DNA of 64,000 nt, from contig NC_068567.1 of NCBI RefSeq assembly GCF_025698545.1, positions 61,206,705 to 61,270,704 on the forward strand. The letters are read 5' to 3'. The notes under the pieces are model-generated. The model did not search any database and had not been told where the DNA came from. It saw only the letters and a list, made by a program, of their open reading frames with translations. Position numbers and translations under genes: made by a program. The first letter of the stretch is position 1. Each line of letters begins with the position of its first letter. Origin of the DNA: Gossypium raimondii. Taxonomy: Eukaryota; Streptophyta; Magnoliopsida; Malvales; Malvaceae. This document shows positions 11,388-24,639 of this stretch, in pieces.

Positions 11388-14300
11388 TTATTCAACAATG
11401 TAAAGCTTATCATTGTCTCTAATCACTTCAATGGAATCAATTTCGTCCCCTGCTTCATCTGTTACAGTTGCATTTCTTGCATCGATCCCAAATTTTTTGC
11501 CTGTTAGAAATGATTCAAGTTAATTGCTTTACAATGAAGCTATGTTGTAGACCAGTTTATTTCAGCTTAAGTTACAAACCTGCAATGTTCTTGAGATCCT
11601 CGAGTGAATCTGGCAAACTTATTAGCTTCCCAGGCTCTGTAGAACAAGATTCTTTCCTCATTAGAGGGTGGCCTTTATAAATGCTCACCCTTGGATGGTC
11701 TACTGTTCTGCTTTTGTCTAGTTTGCCTACAGTGTCCCCTTCGAGCTTCTTCAGCAGTGCTTCACTGGAAGTGGTATCAGGTACATTAATTCGGTGGCCG
11801 ATCTCTCTCTTTTCAAGCATTTCATTTAACGCTTCTGAAGAAAATTCATATGTATTTGTATTGATGACATCTGCTCCATTCATTACAAGTAGATTAACCA
11901 TGTTTTCATGCTTCTCTTTCATGGCAATCTGCAACGCTGTTAATCCATGACGATTCTTTGCATCTATGGGCAATCCATGTTTCAGTAGTTCTTTCATCAC
12001 TGTCTGATCATTTCTTTGTGCAGCAAGGCATAAGAGATCACCGGCAGTGAACGGGTTGGAAACAGCAGCACAATTATATAGGACCCTAAATATCGAATGG
12101 TGTTTTGAGGATATCGCATTCCATAGTGAGGTGTTGCCATTCATATCTGCCACATACATGGAATAACAAGATACAACGTAAGAACTTGATTCATTCTCGG
12201 ATCAATGGTGTTAACATCATATTTTACCTTGTAAATGTACATTGCATGCATGCTTAAGGAGTACCAGCACACAATCTTCATGCCCTTTTGTTGCTGCTAT
12301 GTGCTGAGGAATCACACAAGATATTTTCATTAATGCATGAACATTCTTTGAAACATATTGACTTGAAAGGTCAACAGAAAATAAAGCTTACCAATGGGGT
12401 TCTTCCTTTAGAATCTCCGATGTCAGGATCCAACCTTGCTTTCAGAAGCTCATCAAGAAAAGCAGCATTGCCTATATCGGCCGCATTCAGCAAATTAATA
12501 GTGATGTTTTTTGGCTCATCGTCTTCTTCTCCGCCCTCTTCTGCTAGGTCTCCGATTTTAAGATCCTTTAGCCTTTTGTTATGCTGCAACACATTACATG
12601 TTCAATCTTTTGTCCTCTGCAGTCTGAGAACAGATACATTACATGTTCAACTGACCTGTAGTAAATTCTTAAAGATGGCTACATTATCTTCGTGTTTGGT
12701 CTGCATCGATTCAATCAGGTCAGTTGTTTTTAGCCTCAGGAGTTGAGAAAGCGTCTTAGTTCGGTACATAAATCTTTGAGGTCTGCAACAAATTGCACAG
12801 GTTTCTCCGAACATATCCCCGGATTGCAAGGTTCCAACAACCATCTCTCTCTCCATGTCACAATTAATGATTTCCACTTCTCCGGACACAATGATGTAAA
12901 CATCATCTGGTGCTTCATTCTGCATTATTACATCCTCTCTCGGTGGGAGATACTCTGCCTTCATCTTCGCGACCTGATCATTGTTTCGAGATCCCCTGAG
13001 GTTTAATTTTCTTATCCTACAAGCTTAAACTCTACGTGCAAAAGCAGGAAAAAGTACTATGTAGGCCATTGTATTAGGAGTTGGAGTATATTTTGCCCCT
13101 TTATGAAAAAAAGGGCAAATTAGCCCCTATACGTTAGATCAAAGAGTAAACCAGTTTTTTTATTAAAAACTCAATTCATTTCTACTGTTAAAAGTAGTCC
13201 TTGTATGTCAGAATGAGATACATGTGACGTGATTATGCTGTTGACCACTCTAGGTTTTAACAATAAAAATGGATAAAATTTTAACAAAAAGGACTGCTTT
13301 GCTATTTGATCTGACGTACAATGATTAATTTGTCCAATTTTTTGAGTAAATGGGACAAAATGAAATTTAACTTCTAATATAAGGGCCTTCATGATACTTT
13401 TACATGCAAAAGCATAGTATAGCATGCTTACCAGATGCTGCAAAATTTCCCTTGATATTCCATTGAACAGGTACACTTTCTCCACTGTTGGCAAGAACAA
13501 ATGCTGGCAAATCCCTGTATAAATGGATTTTGGTAATTGTTCAATTAGTTGCTGTTGGTTCAAGCTCTCAGCCTTGAACCTCAAACACATGTAAGCCAAT
13601 ATCTGCTCTTTCAACCTCGGGGGCAACCGGTTTCTCGATACGAATTGTGAAGCCGCTTCGATACTATTCCTCTGCATCACCATCAACAACGACCGACAAT
13701 TCAATCAAAATCTGGCATTCTGATAACAAATTTAATACACAGGAGAAGTACTTACGAATTCCATGGTACGGCGAGTTCCTTCACAGACCAAGTTTGTCAT
13801 GTTACCGATTATATAAGCGGTTAAGCCAAGGTTGAAGAGCATGTAGAAGATGATAAAGATCATTTCCATAGTGTTGACTGCATGGAGGTCACCATAACCA
13901 ACAGTAGTCATGGTGGTGATGGACCAATACATGGCTGAGATATATCGGATCCAAAGGCTTGTTTCCCTGAAATTTGGGTGTACTGAGCCTAGCCATGTTC
14001 TTCCCTGTTGTGGGTACCTGTCAGCTAGTAGGTAGTAAAGGCATCCAGCACAATGAATCGCAAGTAAGGTCACCTGCAAAATAGTGTATTCAAAGGAATG
14101 TAGTCGCCAAGACTTAGTTGAAGCAGTGGTTAGAGTTCTCTAAGGTACTTAGATGACAGGTTTTATTCCGTTTATCCTTAGATGACTTAATTTTGTTATC
14201 CCCTTCCCTTCGTACCTCCCCCAATATTGTACTATAAAAATAAAAGTTCTCAACATTTTATCATTATAGTTTTAATTTTGAGAGCAAATTTAATATTAGT

Positions 14301-17300
14301 AATTGTTTTGAAACAATTCCCACATTTATTTTGAAGTTTCAACCATGAATAATTGGGAAAAAGATTAACTAAATAGTTGTATTTTTCGGGACAAGCTCTA
14401 GGGGTTGGTCCCTCTTTTTTGTTCACATTTGGCATGTGATCCCCTATACTCTGGAAATGGAATGGTCGAAAACTTCACTCACAGCTAGAAGTCTAGCACA
14501 TCGGATCCAAAAATAGCTGAATCTGATGTCTTTCTCCAACCTACAAAAGAAAAATTATATAAAAAATTAAGGGTGTGATGAGTAATATGACCAATTCTAT
14601 GATTTACTATTAGAAATGGTCAAATTCTGAAAAAAGAATAATGAAGGATTAGATATATAGGAATAAAAGGGAGAGAAAAACCTGGTGAAAAGCTGCTTGA
14701 CCCTTCTGAGACGACAAAATCTAAGCAAACCCAAAAGGGAATAAGAGATGCCCACTCTGCTATTGCCAGTGAACAAATAGCCTAGTGCTTCAAATGGGAT
14801 TGTTGATATCACATCTATTAAGAACCATGTTGATAGGTACCTATCCATTTCCACACAAACAACAACAACAACAACAACAATAGTAAGTCCTTGTACTATT
14901 TACAAATTTGGAATTTAATCCCTGTACTTTTATTACTAGTAATTTAGTCTTTCTGTTTTTCAAATTTCTAAATTTAGGTCCATTTATTAACACTAGTAAA
15001 TTTTTTTATTAAATTTGTTGGTGTGATATTTTGAAAAAAAAACTCACTTGGTAGCCATATGATCGGAAAAATGACGTTGTAATGAACCTAAATTTAACAA
15101 ACTAATTTTAATAAATTTGTAATTTAGTTCCTATACTTTTATTTCTAGGATTTAGGGTGGGTTTGGATGGGCGATTGGGTGAGGTGCGGTGTGTTTAGCT
15201 TACTTTTTCTCTCACGCTACAGTATCGCTGCAGTATCTAATCTCACCGCCACCGCTGTTTTTACACTAATCGCAGGTAAACGCACCGCTCATCCAAACTC
15301 ACCCTTAGTCCTTCAACTTTTTAGATGATTTAAAAATTCAAATTCAATTGTTAACACTTGCAAAATTATTTTTGTTTTGGTGACATTTTGAAATAGTAAT
15401 AATAAAAAAACTCGCTTGGTAGCCATGTAACTAAAAAATGGCATTGTAATAAAATTGATTTAACAAAATAATTTTAATAGTATTATTAGTTGAACCTGAA
15501 TTTTGAATTTTAAATTTTGAAAAGTCAAGGGACTAAATTCTTAAAAACAAAAGTATAGAGACTAAATTTCAAGTTTATGAAGAGTACAAAGACTTATGAC
15601 ATATTTTAACCTAATAATATACCATAACAATAAGGTTAGCATATGCCATAAATCCCCGTGCTCTTCACAAGCTTGAAATTTACTTTTCATGTAGGTCCAA
15701 TTGTTAACACAAATACATTTTTTTAGTTAAATTTATTGGTGTAACTAAAAAGAATGACGCAATAAACCTGAACTTAACAAAATAATCTTAACAGTACTAA
15801 CAGATGGATCTGAATTTTAAAATTTGAAAAGTTGAGGGACTAAATTTCTGGAAATAAATGTACAATGACTAAATTCTAAGTTTGTGAAGAGTATAAGGAC
15901 TTATGGCATATTTTAACCTAATAATAAGAATAACAACAACAAGAAGAAAAAAAACACTTTATACCTTTCATTTTCTCAATTCAATCCTCCATATTTCAAT
16001 ATTAATATTGTGATTCTAAAATACTTATTTTTTTCTTCTAAATTTCAATTATTCACAAAATATATGGTCCTGAGGTGTATTGGAATAATTATGCATTTGG
16101 GTCCCTTGCCTTTACCAAGAATCAGATCCAGACATTTTTAACAACAATTTTTGTTGCTGTGAGAGCTATCGTTTTCTAAAGATCAAATTCATAATCATTG
16201 CAATCATGGGGCTTCTTCACCTTGGCTCTTGGTTATATGTAGGGGTGTTTATTGATAAAGCAAGTTGGATTTGTTTTGGTTCGGGTTTGAGTTTAAATTT
16301 CTCGATATTGGATCGGTATGGTCTTTTTCGTTTTACTATTTAAAAATAATAAAAAAAGAAATTATTTTATATTAATATTTGATATTTTTAATTAAATTTA
16401 AATAAAAATATTTTCATTTTTTTAACAATAAAATGGGTCATTTTGGTGGCTAAGTATTGGGTTTGGACAACTTTATAAAATCGAACAAGAAGTTATAAAC
16501 TAGAACTCAACATTATAAATGTACCATAAAACTAGTATATATTAAAAGCCGGGGTAATTCCCCTTCCGTCACCAACTTAATATTATATCAATCAGGTATT
16601 TTTGTTAGTCTCGCCCTTAGGTTGAGTATTAAATGTCAACTTAAATCTAGCATGGAGCATATTTTGAACACGATCAAATTGTGAACATATGCTTGGTTAC
16701 TGCATAAACGATTTGGATCTAACGTGTTCAAAAATAGCCCAATTAGATTTTAATGGCATTGTCTATTTTTTAACATGTTAGATTCAAACTATCCATGCAA
16801 CAAATACATAGGTGTTTTAAAAAGCTCCACATGAGATTTGAACCGACATTTAACGTCAAAACTAATGGTCAAGTTGATGGAACAACACGATTGATACATC
16901 CTGATAACTCAATTAGAATATTTTGAAGTTTACTAATCAATTTAAAACCTGAATGATGATTTGAGGGCGTTTTGGCAACTAACCCTTCCCTTCATTCCAA
17001 TAATACTTAGATTCTTAGAATGAACTAGAATGCTCTTTTTATCCAATTCAGTTGAATACTGAATATATATATTTAAAGGTTAAAATATGTTATCAGGTCC
17101 CAACACTCTTTTCAAATTTAGAATTTAGTCCTCTATTTTTCAAATTTAAAATTCAGGTCTAATTATTATTTTTGTTAAATTTATTGATGTGACATTTTAA
17201 AATTAAAAAAATCACTTGGGAGCAATGTAACTAAAAAAATGACGATGTAATGAACTTGAGTTTAACAAAATAATTTTAACAGTTTTAATAGTTGGGCTTA

Positions 17301-19349
17301 AATTTTGAAATCTAAAAGATAAAGGGACTAAATTCATAAAAATAAAAATACAAAAACTAAATTTACGAAAAATATAAAAATGTACCTGATAGCAATCTTT
17401 TTGGAGTCTCGAACTAGAAGTTGAGTTCTAGTATCAATATAAGCAACGAAAAACGTCAACACAATATCAATGGCGAAGAATAGATCCACGATGTTGTCGG
17501 CCATGTACAGTTTTCTCGGCGCCGATGAACTGAGAAACGCCACTTCGAATGGGTAAACCCATGACGAATAAAACACTAACATCACCATAAACGTTTCCCA
17601 GCACCTGCATTTACATAGCAAACCTACTAATTAATTTCTAGAATCAGTTTAGCCATCGATTTAGGGTTTTAAATGACGGTTCAAAATTTATATGAAGCAC
17701 GATGTATTAAAAGACGTGTTCATAGAGTAGGTATAGACATGTCAATGGCGAATCTTGAGACTAAGTTTTGGGGATTAGTAAATTTTTTAAAAATTTTAAA
17801 GAGTTCAATGAGATTCTGTTTATAAAAATTGGAGTCTAATTAAAATTTTTGTGAGACTAATGAGAATTCTCTAAAATTTTCAGAAAAAAAAACTAAAAGG
17901 TATATTGAGAATTTTAAAAGATTTGAGAGGGCCTAATTAAAATTTTCTAAAAATTTTAAGGGAGAAATAGAAATTTTTCAAAATTTTGAGGGGAGCTTAA
18001 GTCTGCCTTTTAGGCAAGTGTTTTACAATTTGGTCATTGAGTTTTAAATATGCTCTACGTTAGACTTTTGACATTCAATGTCTGAGTTAATGGCTAGGGC
18101 CTATGAAAGGATGAAATTGATACTTTAAGGACTTAATTAAAAGATTTTGAAATTTAGGACTAATTTAAAATTAAACCATAATTTGAGGATGTAAATTTTT
18201 TTATGTTTACCACTTTTTCTTTCGTTTTTTTCACTTGCTTTTGGCATAGGCTTTCCTAAAAGTATTCTTTTAGCATAAACGAATGAGAATAGTTGATATT
18301 GGTTGCTGTGATGTTGCTAGAACTGATTTAAGTAGTTATGGTGAATATTTAATGCAATAACTATATATAAAATTTTATATAATTAAATAATAGTATAAAT
18401 TATTAAAATTTTTAATTTATTTTTCATTCAGATGATATAACACTTATAATGTTTTTTAGATTTAATAAGTGGGTCGAGGATGTTATATGTATTTTATATA
18501 AAGTATATTAAAAAATATATATATATAAACAAATGAGATCCAGGTAATCAGGAGCGAATTTGAGGGATAGACCGGCCTTAACCTTAAATAAAAAATTTTG
18601 TCGCATAAGTCCCTATTAAATGATTAAATTAAAAATTATAAAATTATGTTTTGATCTCTCAAAAATTTATTATTTAATTCAGATCTCTCTAAAAAAAATT
18701 TAGATTCATCCCGTTGATCATGTTTTCAACCATACTTGTGACGTTTAAAAACCTCACAAGTTATGTATCAAATAATTACCCTAACGAACGCCAACATTTT
18801 GAATCATTGTCCATAGGTATTCAACCCATACTCACGATGATCTAATAAGAATTGTCTACTAATAGTTACTATGTGAAAGTAATTTGCTCTTACCAATAGT
18901 CGTGAGTTATAAAAAAAAAATTACCCTAATAATAATCTCCATTTAAGTTGAGTGTTTTTTAACCTTCAATGCACATGCACCTTTTTTGTTGATCTAACCA
19001 AAGCAACATGAAAATGTGCATGCTTATGTAACAAAAGTAGAACATAAGCAAGTTTTTCATGCACCTATAGTTCCTCATATGACCCCCCCCCCAAAAAAAA
19101 AAAAACATACCTGTATGTTGAATCCATGGGAGTAATGACCCATCCCTTGGAGTCTATTTGATTCTGGCTATAGCTTGAAACACCCAAAGGAGGGATTATA
19201 AACTTGGACAAGTTCCTCAAACTAAGAGGATCTTCAAGCTCTGATTGTGGAGTAGAAGTACCTTCATCAACTTTGGCACCTTTTCCTTCATTTGGTTGCT
19301 TAACTTTCTCCATGGTAGAGTCAAAGCTCATTTCTTGTTTGGTTTCCAT
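11388..19349 (-). CDS. AKT2: Shaker-type inward/weak rectifier K+ channel, AKT2/3 type
   Basis: Eleven exons (19111-19349, 17386-17604, 14682-14840, 14483-14540, 13756-14073, 13432-13671, 12656-12973, 12392-12583, 12228-12303, 11580-12146, 11388-11500) join in frame to 832 residues; Arabidopsis AKT2 has about 802. It would be a plasma-membrane K+ channel, in Arabidopsis mainly of phloem. S1 starts near residue 81, and the S4 arginine-rich segment ([14 protein letters not shown]) is about 188-204. The selectivity filter TTVGYGD is at 281-287. A cyclic-nucleotide-binding-like domain occupies about 400-517, ankyrin repeats about 545-760, and a KHA domain about 770-832 is completed by the last exon. 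Ser214 and Ser334 match the two serines (210, 329) implicated in AKT2 gating-mode switching, and Lys201 matches its Lys197. The channel looks intact. Introns 2 (14841-17385, reading against +) and 1 are large and packed with repeats. Confidence 0.95.
13047..13404. mobile_element. GTAAAAGTA foldback MITE, copy M2 in AKT2 intron, 10 bp target duplication
   Basis: This 358 bp element has inverted arms (left: AAAAAGTACTATGTAGGCC; right: GGCCTTCATGATACTTTTAC). It is flanked by perfect 10-base direct repeats TGCAAAAGCA at 13037-13046 and 13405-13414. It lies between AKT2 exons 6 and 7. A 9-11 base duplication points to a Mutator-like transposase as mobiliser (inference). Confidence 0.85.
14880..15615. 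repeat. Foldback repeat in AKT2 intron, interrupted by a Tourist-like MITE
   Basis: The left arm (TAAGTCCTTGTACTATTTAC...) and the right arm (...GAAGAGTACAAAGACTTATG) are inverted with respect to each other. The Tourist-like MITE at 15155-15304 sits within, flanked by TTA on both sides, so it inserted later. Further decayed arms of the same type lie at about 15640-15930 and 17070-17390. Confidence 0.6.
15155..15304 (+). mobile_element. Tourist-like MITE, TTA target duplication
   Basis: 150 bp, closely related to 1236-1378. The ends GGGTGGGTTTGGATGGGCGA and CATCCAAACTCACCC form terminal inverted repeats, and TTA occurs on both sides (15152-15154, 15305-15307). It lies inside the AKT2 intron and has no coding capacity. 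Confidence 0.78.
19082..19104 (-). repeat. Homopolymer tract next to the AKT2 exon 1 splice donor
   Basis: On the transcribed strand the donor GTATG is followed at once by 13 T and then 10 G. Length changes in such tracts are common, so the sequence itself may be uncertain here. Confidence 0.7.
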
Positions 19350-21229
19350 TATTTTCTTTTTCTAATTGGTTGAAAGGGTGTGGTTTTAAAAACACAAATG
19401 AAAAATGATGATAGTGACAAGAGGATTCAATTGTGGAGGGGTTTGATTTGTTTTTTAAGAGTGGGTGTGTGGGGATTTGATTTTTGAATTGAAGGGAGAA
19501 GATGGGGGAGGGGGGAGAGAGAGAAAAGGCAAAGGGTCAAAAAAAGAGTGATGTACTAAGTGAGTTGGTGTTATTATTGTGGGCATGGGAGAGGGTATTT
19601 TGGTGGTCCTCCTTTGATAAAATAAAAAAGAATTGTTTACGTCTTTTATGGTAAAGAGTTGGGTTACATATTAAAAGTTTGAGTTTGAGTTTTATGCGAG
19701 ATGAAAGATGAGTTAAGGAGGATCGGAGTTTGTGCTTCAAAAATCTCTCTATACTTAAATCGACAAATAGCGCATTGTAATAATGGTTTGAACAATCAAG
19801 TGTTTCTACGGAGTAATGATAAAGAACGTAAAGATGCGAGGGTGATAGTTGAATTCAGGGTTATGTGTGAATGGAGATTGTCTGAAAACTACTTATTCTC
19901 TAGGTGGACATTGCTTAGCCGCTAGCCGATTATTGCTAGGGTTTGGGTCTTTTTGGATCTTAGACCTATTTATATGATATTAAAAATGATAAGATAATAA
20001 AGAAGTGGCATTGAAAGTGAAAAGAAACCTATAGGGAATAATACCCTTTCAACAAATGAAAATGGGTGTTTGCAATGAAAACCACATACATTGATTGATT
20101 TAATTTGTGATAAAGATAATGAAAGGAAATTGGTGGGTTTTCCAATATTTATGTGTATATGAAAGGGGATCGAGGAAACAAAACTCCTCTTCCCCTTGTT
20201 CGTGCCCCTTTGTATACTCCAATAATTTATTGATGTGTAGATCAATAGATTACAGGTAAATTAGCTGGGATATGCCGTTAACTTTATATTCGATCGCTTC
20301 TCTTTCACCGGTTTACTTCTCCTTATATCAATTTCGATGCACATGATTTCTCTGATTAGGATACCCAAAACTTGAGATGGGTAAGCAAATTTCTTGAAAT
20401 TAAAGAAGATTTTAACTGGAAAAAGAATATAATGTGTAAGAAAAAGAAACCAATGAAAGCAACACTTCAAGTTCTTCCCATCAACAATCCAACATAGAGA
20501 CAAATATTTGAAGCATAATTTCAACATACAATCAATACCTTGAAATTTTAAATATAATTTGAATTCGGAATAATAAAAATAAAAGTGAAGGAAATTAAGA
20601 ATTTCTCGTAAAAATTTCACCTGACATGTGAGTAGTGCTTGTGTTCATAGATAAAAAGGAGAAAGGGAAAAACCGAAAATAGAAAGGAGCTTACACAATA
20701 CCTATCAAAATGAATAAATTAAAAATATTTATTAAGAGATATAAGGAGAAATGAGCAAAGAAAGGAGAACGGTGAATCTCAATTAATTTGCTTTATAATT
20801 TATTATTCCACGTGTCTATAAATGATTGGAGGTACGTAAAGAGACACAAACAAAGAGCCAGCAAAATTTTGTTTGGATTAAGGGCAAGTCATTGTCTCCT
20901 TTTTTGATGTAATGTAAGACAATGGCCATATTGTTTCGGTATGCACTTATTGCATGAAATTAATTTCTTTAGGTTCGTTTTACGTTTTACGGTTAATATT
21001 CGGAGCTTGTAATTGTTTTTTCAATAATATTATCTTACCACCGTATCCAACCATTTGTTGGTAACATTTTATTTTTACTTGTATCTTTTCATGACGATAT
21101 TTGTTGAGTTGAACAGTAAAAATTTTGATGTGTTTTAAATAAATTTTAATTTCGAGTCTTGTGTGAAAGGAGAAAATAATGTTGGGAAAGTTTTCCTCCT
21201 CCATCCTCTCATTTAAGGGTTAAACCTCA

Positions 21230-21488
21230 TCAGAGGCGAAACTAGAAAATTTTTTTGGAGGGATTAAATTATATATTTTTACAATGGTAAAAATGTAATT
21301 TCACCATTTTAATAGTTTATATCTTTATAATTTTTAAAGGACTAAATTAAATTTTTATAATTTTTTAGGGGACCAAAGTATAATTTTATCATTACTAATT
21401 TAAAATTTTATAAATAGACCTAAATGAAAAATTGTCCATTTTATGAAGATCGAGGCCCCTGCCAGCCCCTATAGCTTTGCCACTAAAC
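21230..21488 (+). repeat. Dispersed 'ggcgaaa' repeat, copy 3
   Basis: This is the best preserved copy. It begins GAGGCGAAACTAGAAAATTT and ends with GAGGCCCCTGCCAGCCCC and a TTTGCCACT tail. The inner block resembles the copies near 2400, 6600, 35000, 45000 and 46050. Confidence 0.65.
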
Positions 21489-22074
21489 CCATTCAAATTA
21501 GAACATACATGCTAAAATTTTAGTTTTTTTTTTCAAGAAACATTAATATTTTAAACATATAAATTTTAAAAAAATCAGCATGAAAAAAAGAATATAATGG
21601 TTTACAGCTTGACTTTAATATTTAAGTTCACTTTTTAATTATGTAATATATTATTTTATATTTTATAAATATAGAATATAAAATATAAAATAATATTATA
21701 AACATAAAAAATTAAATTATTTTAAATAAATAATTTTGATTGGATCAAATTTTCACAAAACAATTGAATGTACGAAACATCAAAGTCACAATAAGTCATT
21801 AATCATATATGTGGACTTATCTTTAATATATAATAAATACAAAATTTTTAAATAATACTATCACATGTCTTTTATATATATATATTCTTCATGTTTATTT
21901 TACAATTCATGTTCGAGGTTCGTAACTACTCCTCTCAAAAATGTTATCTTCAAAGTTCAAACCTAAATCCTCCTTTGAGGATGCAACATATCTTACCATT
22001 ATACCTAACCACTTACGATGTTTTAAACTTTATTTTTAAAATTAAAATTTTCTACCCATAATATATCGAATAAT

Positions 22075-22078
<4 letters not shown>

Positions 22079-22106
<28 letters not shown>
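22079..22106. repeat. (AT)14 microsatellite
   Basis: Uninterrupted AT dinucleotides over 28 bases. Confidence 0.9.
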
Positions 22107-22139
22107 CAAATGAATCATTAACACTTAACAAAATGAATC

Positions 22140-22700
22140 ATTAAACTTTGCTATCAGTCTCTATACTTTATAAAAGTTTTAAAACCAGTCCCTTTACTAT
22201 AATTTGGTCAATTCTAGTCTCTTTACTTTTCGAATTGGTCGATTTTAGTCTCTGTATTTTTTGAATTTCAAAATTTTAGTCTTGACCCAAATAGTAACAG
22301 TTAAATCTCTTTGGTTAAATTCAATTACTAGTTTTCTACTATGCATGTGGTTATAGATTTATTCCATATTCCCTAATCAGATCATTTTAAGTCCCGATAC
22401 TTTTTGAATTTTGAAATTTCAGTCTTGACGCAAAATACAATAATTTATCCATTAATTGGATTTTTATGAGTAATAAATACGGAAATAACAAATTGAAATG
22501 GTATTACACATATGATAATATATTTGTCGCATCAGATTTTGGAAATAGCATAATTTAGCTTAACGAATCTAACAATTATTGTTTGGTAAGGGACTGAAAT
22601 TTTAAAAATTGAAAAGTACAGGACTAAAAATGACCAAACTAAAGTAGATGAACTAAATCCACAACTTTAGCAAAGTAAAGGGACTAGTAGCAGAATTTAA
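22140..22700. mobile_element. Foldback repeat, 'AGTCCCTTTACT' family copy 1
   Basis: The left arm carries serial blocks CAGTCTCTATACTTTATAAA, TTTGGTCAATTCTAGTC. The right arm carries their inverted forms, ending GCAAAGTAAAGGGACTAGTA. Relatives occur at about 24640-25170, 34205-34630 and 57760-58160. Non-coding, non-autonomous. Confidence 0.6.
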
Positions 22701-23454
22701 CCTAATTATATTATTTATAACAAAATAAATTTTGATCTCAATCATAAGAAACAAGAAGACATGGACCAAATTTGACCATAGATAAACGTGTTTTACGGGA
22801 GATTCATTAGTTTTAGGGTTAATTGCATCACGCATCCTTCAGATTCTAAATTAATTTCTAAACTTCAAAACATTTTAATTGAGTTCTCTAAGAATAAGTA
22901 TTATATTAATCGCTCAAATCTTATGAAGTACGTGTAAGATACACGGATCAATTTTAACATGTGCGTACTTATTGGATGAACAATTTTGATCTAACATATA
23001 AAGTAAAGAAAAGAGAAGAAAAAACAAAGAGGCTTCTAAATTTTATGACACGATTTTTTAACACATTAGATCTAAACCGTTTATATTGTAGGTGTACATA
23101 TGTTTACAATTGACATATGACAAATTCAGCCTCTAACATTTACATCTTTCATTTTTTTGGATCACTTTGATCCTCAACTTTTAAAACTTAATCAAATTGC
23201 TTTTCTTTGGATGAAAAAGATGATTGGAAAGTTAAAAATTTTAACGACAATGTAATTATAGCCCATGTGACAGTTCGTGTGCACTTCATAAAAAAATATA
23301 TGTAAAAATTGAGAACTTAGTTTATGGAATAACCTGATTAATACAAGATAAATACTTTGAAAATTCAATTAAAGCATTCTAAAGCTTAAATATTCATTTG
23401 AAATCCAAGAGTAATTTAAAGACATTTGATGAAATTAACTAGAAAATTTAAAAG

Positions 23455-24110
23455 GGTAAACAACATTGGTTACCCAACTATGAAAAATTATAAAATAGTC
23501 CTTAATTACTCAATTTTGTATTTTTTGGTCACCAATCAATAAATGGCTAACGGAAAGATGATGTGGTAACCTTTAAAATGGGCATAATAGTAAATTTAAC
23601 CCTCAACATTTACGTATTAATTGTGTCAATGTAGTCTCGATTCTAAAAAATATAACCCTCAACATTTACACATTGTTTAAATTGATCTTTTTGTAGATTT
23701 GTTTTTCTTCTTTATAACCCTTTTCACCTAAAAAGCTAAAAAATAAATTTATTAGCTAAAATTGATTGAAAGTATACGAAAATGGAAACATCCAAAATCT
23801 AAGATAATAATTTTCATATTTTCTTATTTTTTAAATTAACCTCAATGTCACAAAGAAAAACAAAACTGCAAAAATGATCAAATTACACAAATGTGTAAAT
23901 GTTAAGGATAATTTTTTTAGAACCAAGACTAATTTGACATAATGTATAAATATTAAGAGTTAATGTTGCTATTATGTCAATTTTAAAAGCTGACAAGTTA
24001 TCGTTTCGTTAGTAATTTAACAGTTGATGACCCAAAAAGAAAAGATCGAATAGTTGAGTGGTCATTTTTGTAACTTTCGAAGGACCATTTGTATAATAAA
24101 GGCATATTCC
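23455..24110. repeat. Imperfect foldback repeat
   Basis: The left segment (GGGTAAACAACATTGGTTAC...) and the right segment (...GAGTGGTCATTTTTGTAACT) are imperfectly inverted, with an inner pair ACATTTACACATT / AAATGTGTAAATGTT. No target duplication can be read. Confidence 0.45.
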
Positions 24111-24639
24111 TATTTCAAAGCATTTAATAGTTCACACTATTTCACCTAATTAGACCTAAATTTCAACTTAATTAATTCGCAATTGAACAAAACAAGGTGG
24201 ATGAAATTGAAAATCAATGCTCAAATTAGGTTACTATATTTATGTTAGATTTTGGGAGAACCCACCCAATGCTTTGTTTATTTTATTTTGGACACCTATA
24301 GCTAAATTGAATCAAACAAAAGCTGTTATACAATTATAATTTGGTGCCATTTACTTTATATATATAATAATTGGCATATTGCCAAAAAAGAAAATCCATT
24401 TTATGGCACAAAATTTTGGGTACCTATTTGTTAATTTCCACATTTTAATATTTAATAGTTTTGTTGTCCTATTATATTGATGTTGAAATTTATGATAGTT
24501 GATATTGTACCGGTATCATATGTTATGTGTTGTTTGGATTCTAAATAGATATTAAGTAGTTTAAGAACGTTTCGAGTGTGTTTTAATTTGTTTTGGCCAA
24601 TAACAGCTTGTATCGATTTGTATTGATTATTAGTCTTTG

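Noticed and set aside
19537..20620. Several open frames upstream of AKT2
   Set aside because: Low complexity (runs of Phe, Leu, Lys, Asn), no conserved motif and no splice-compatible partner exons; kept only as intergenic.
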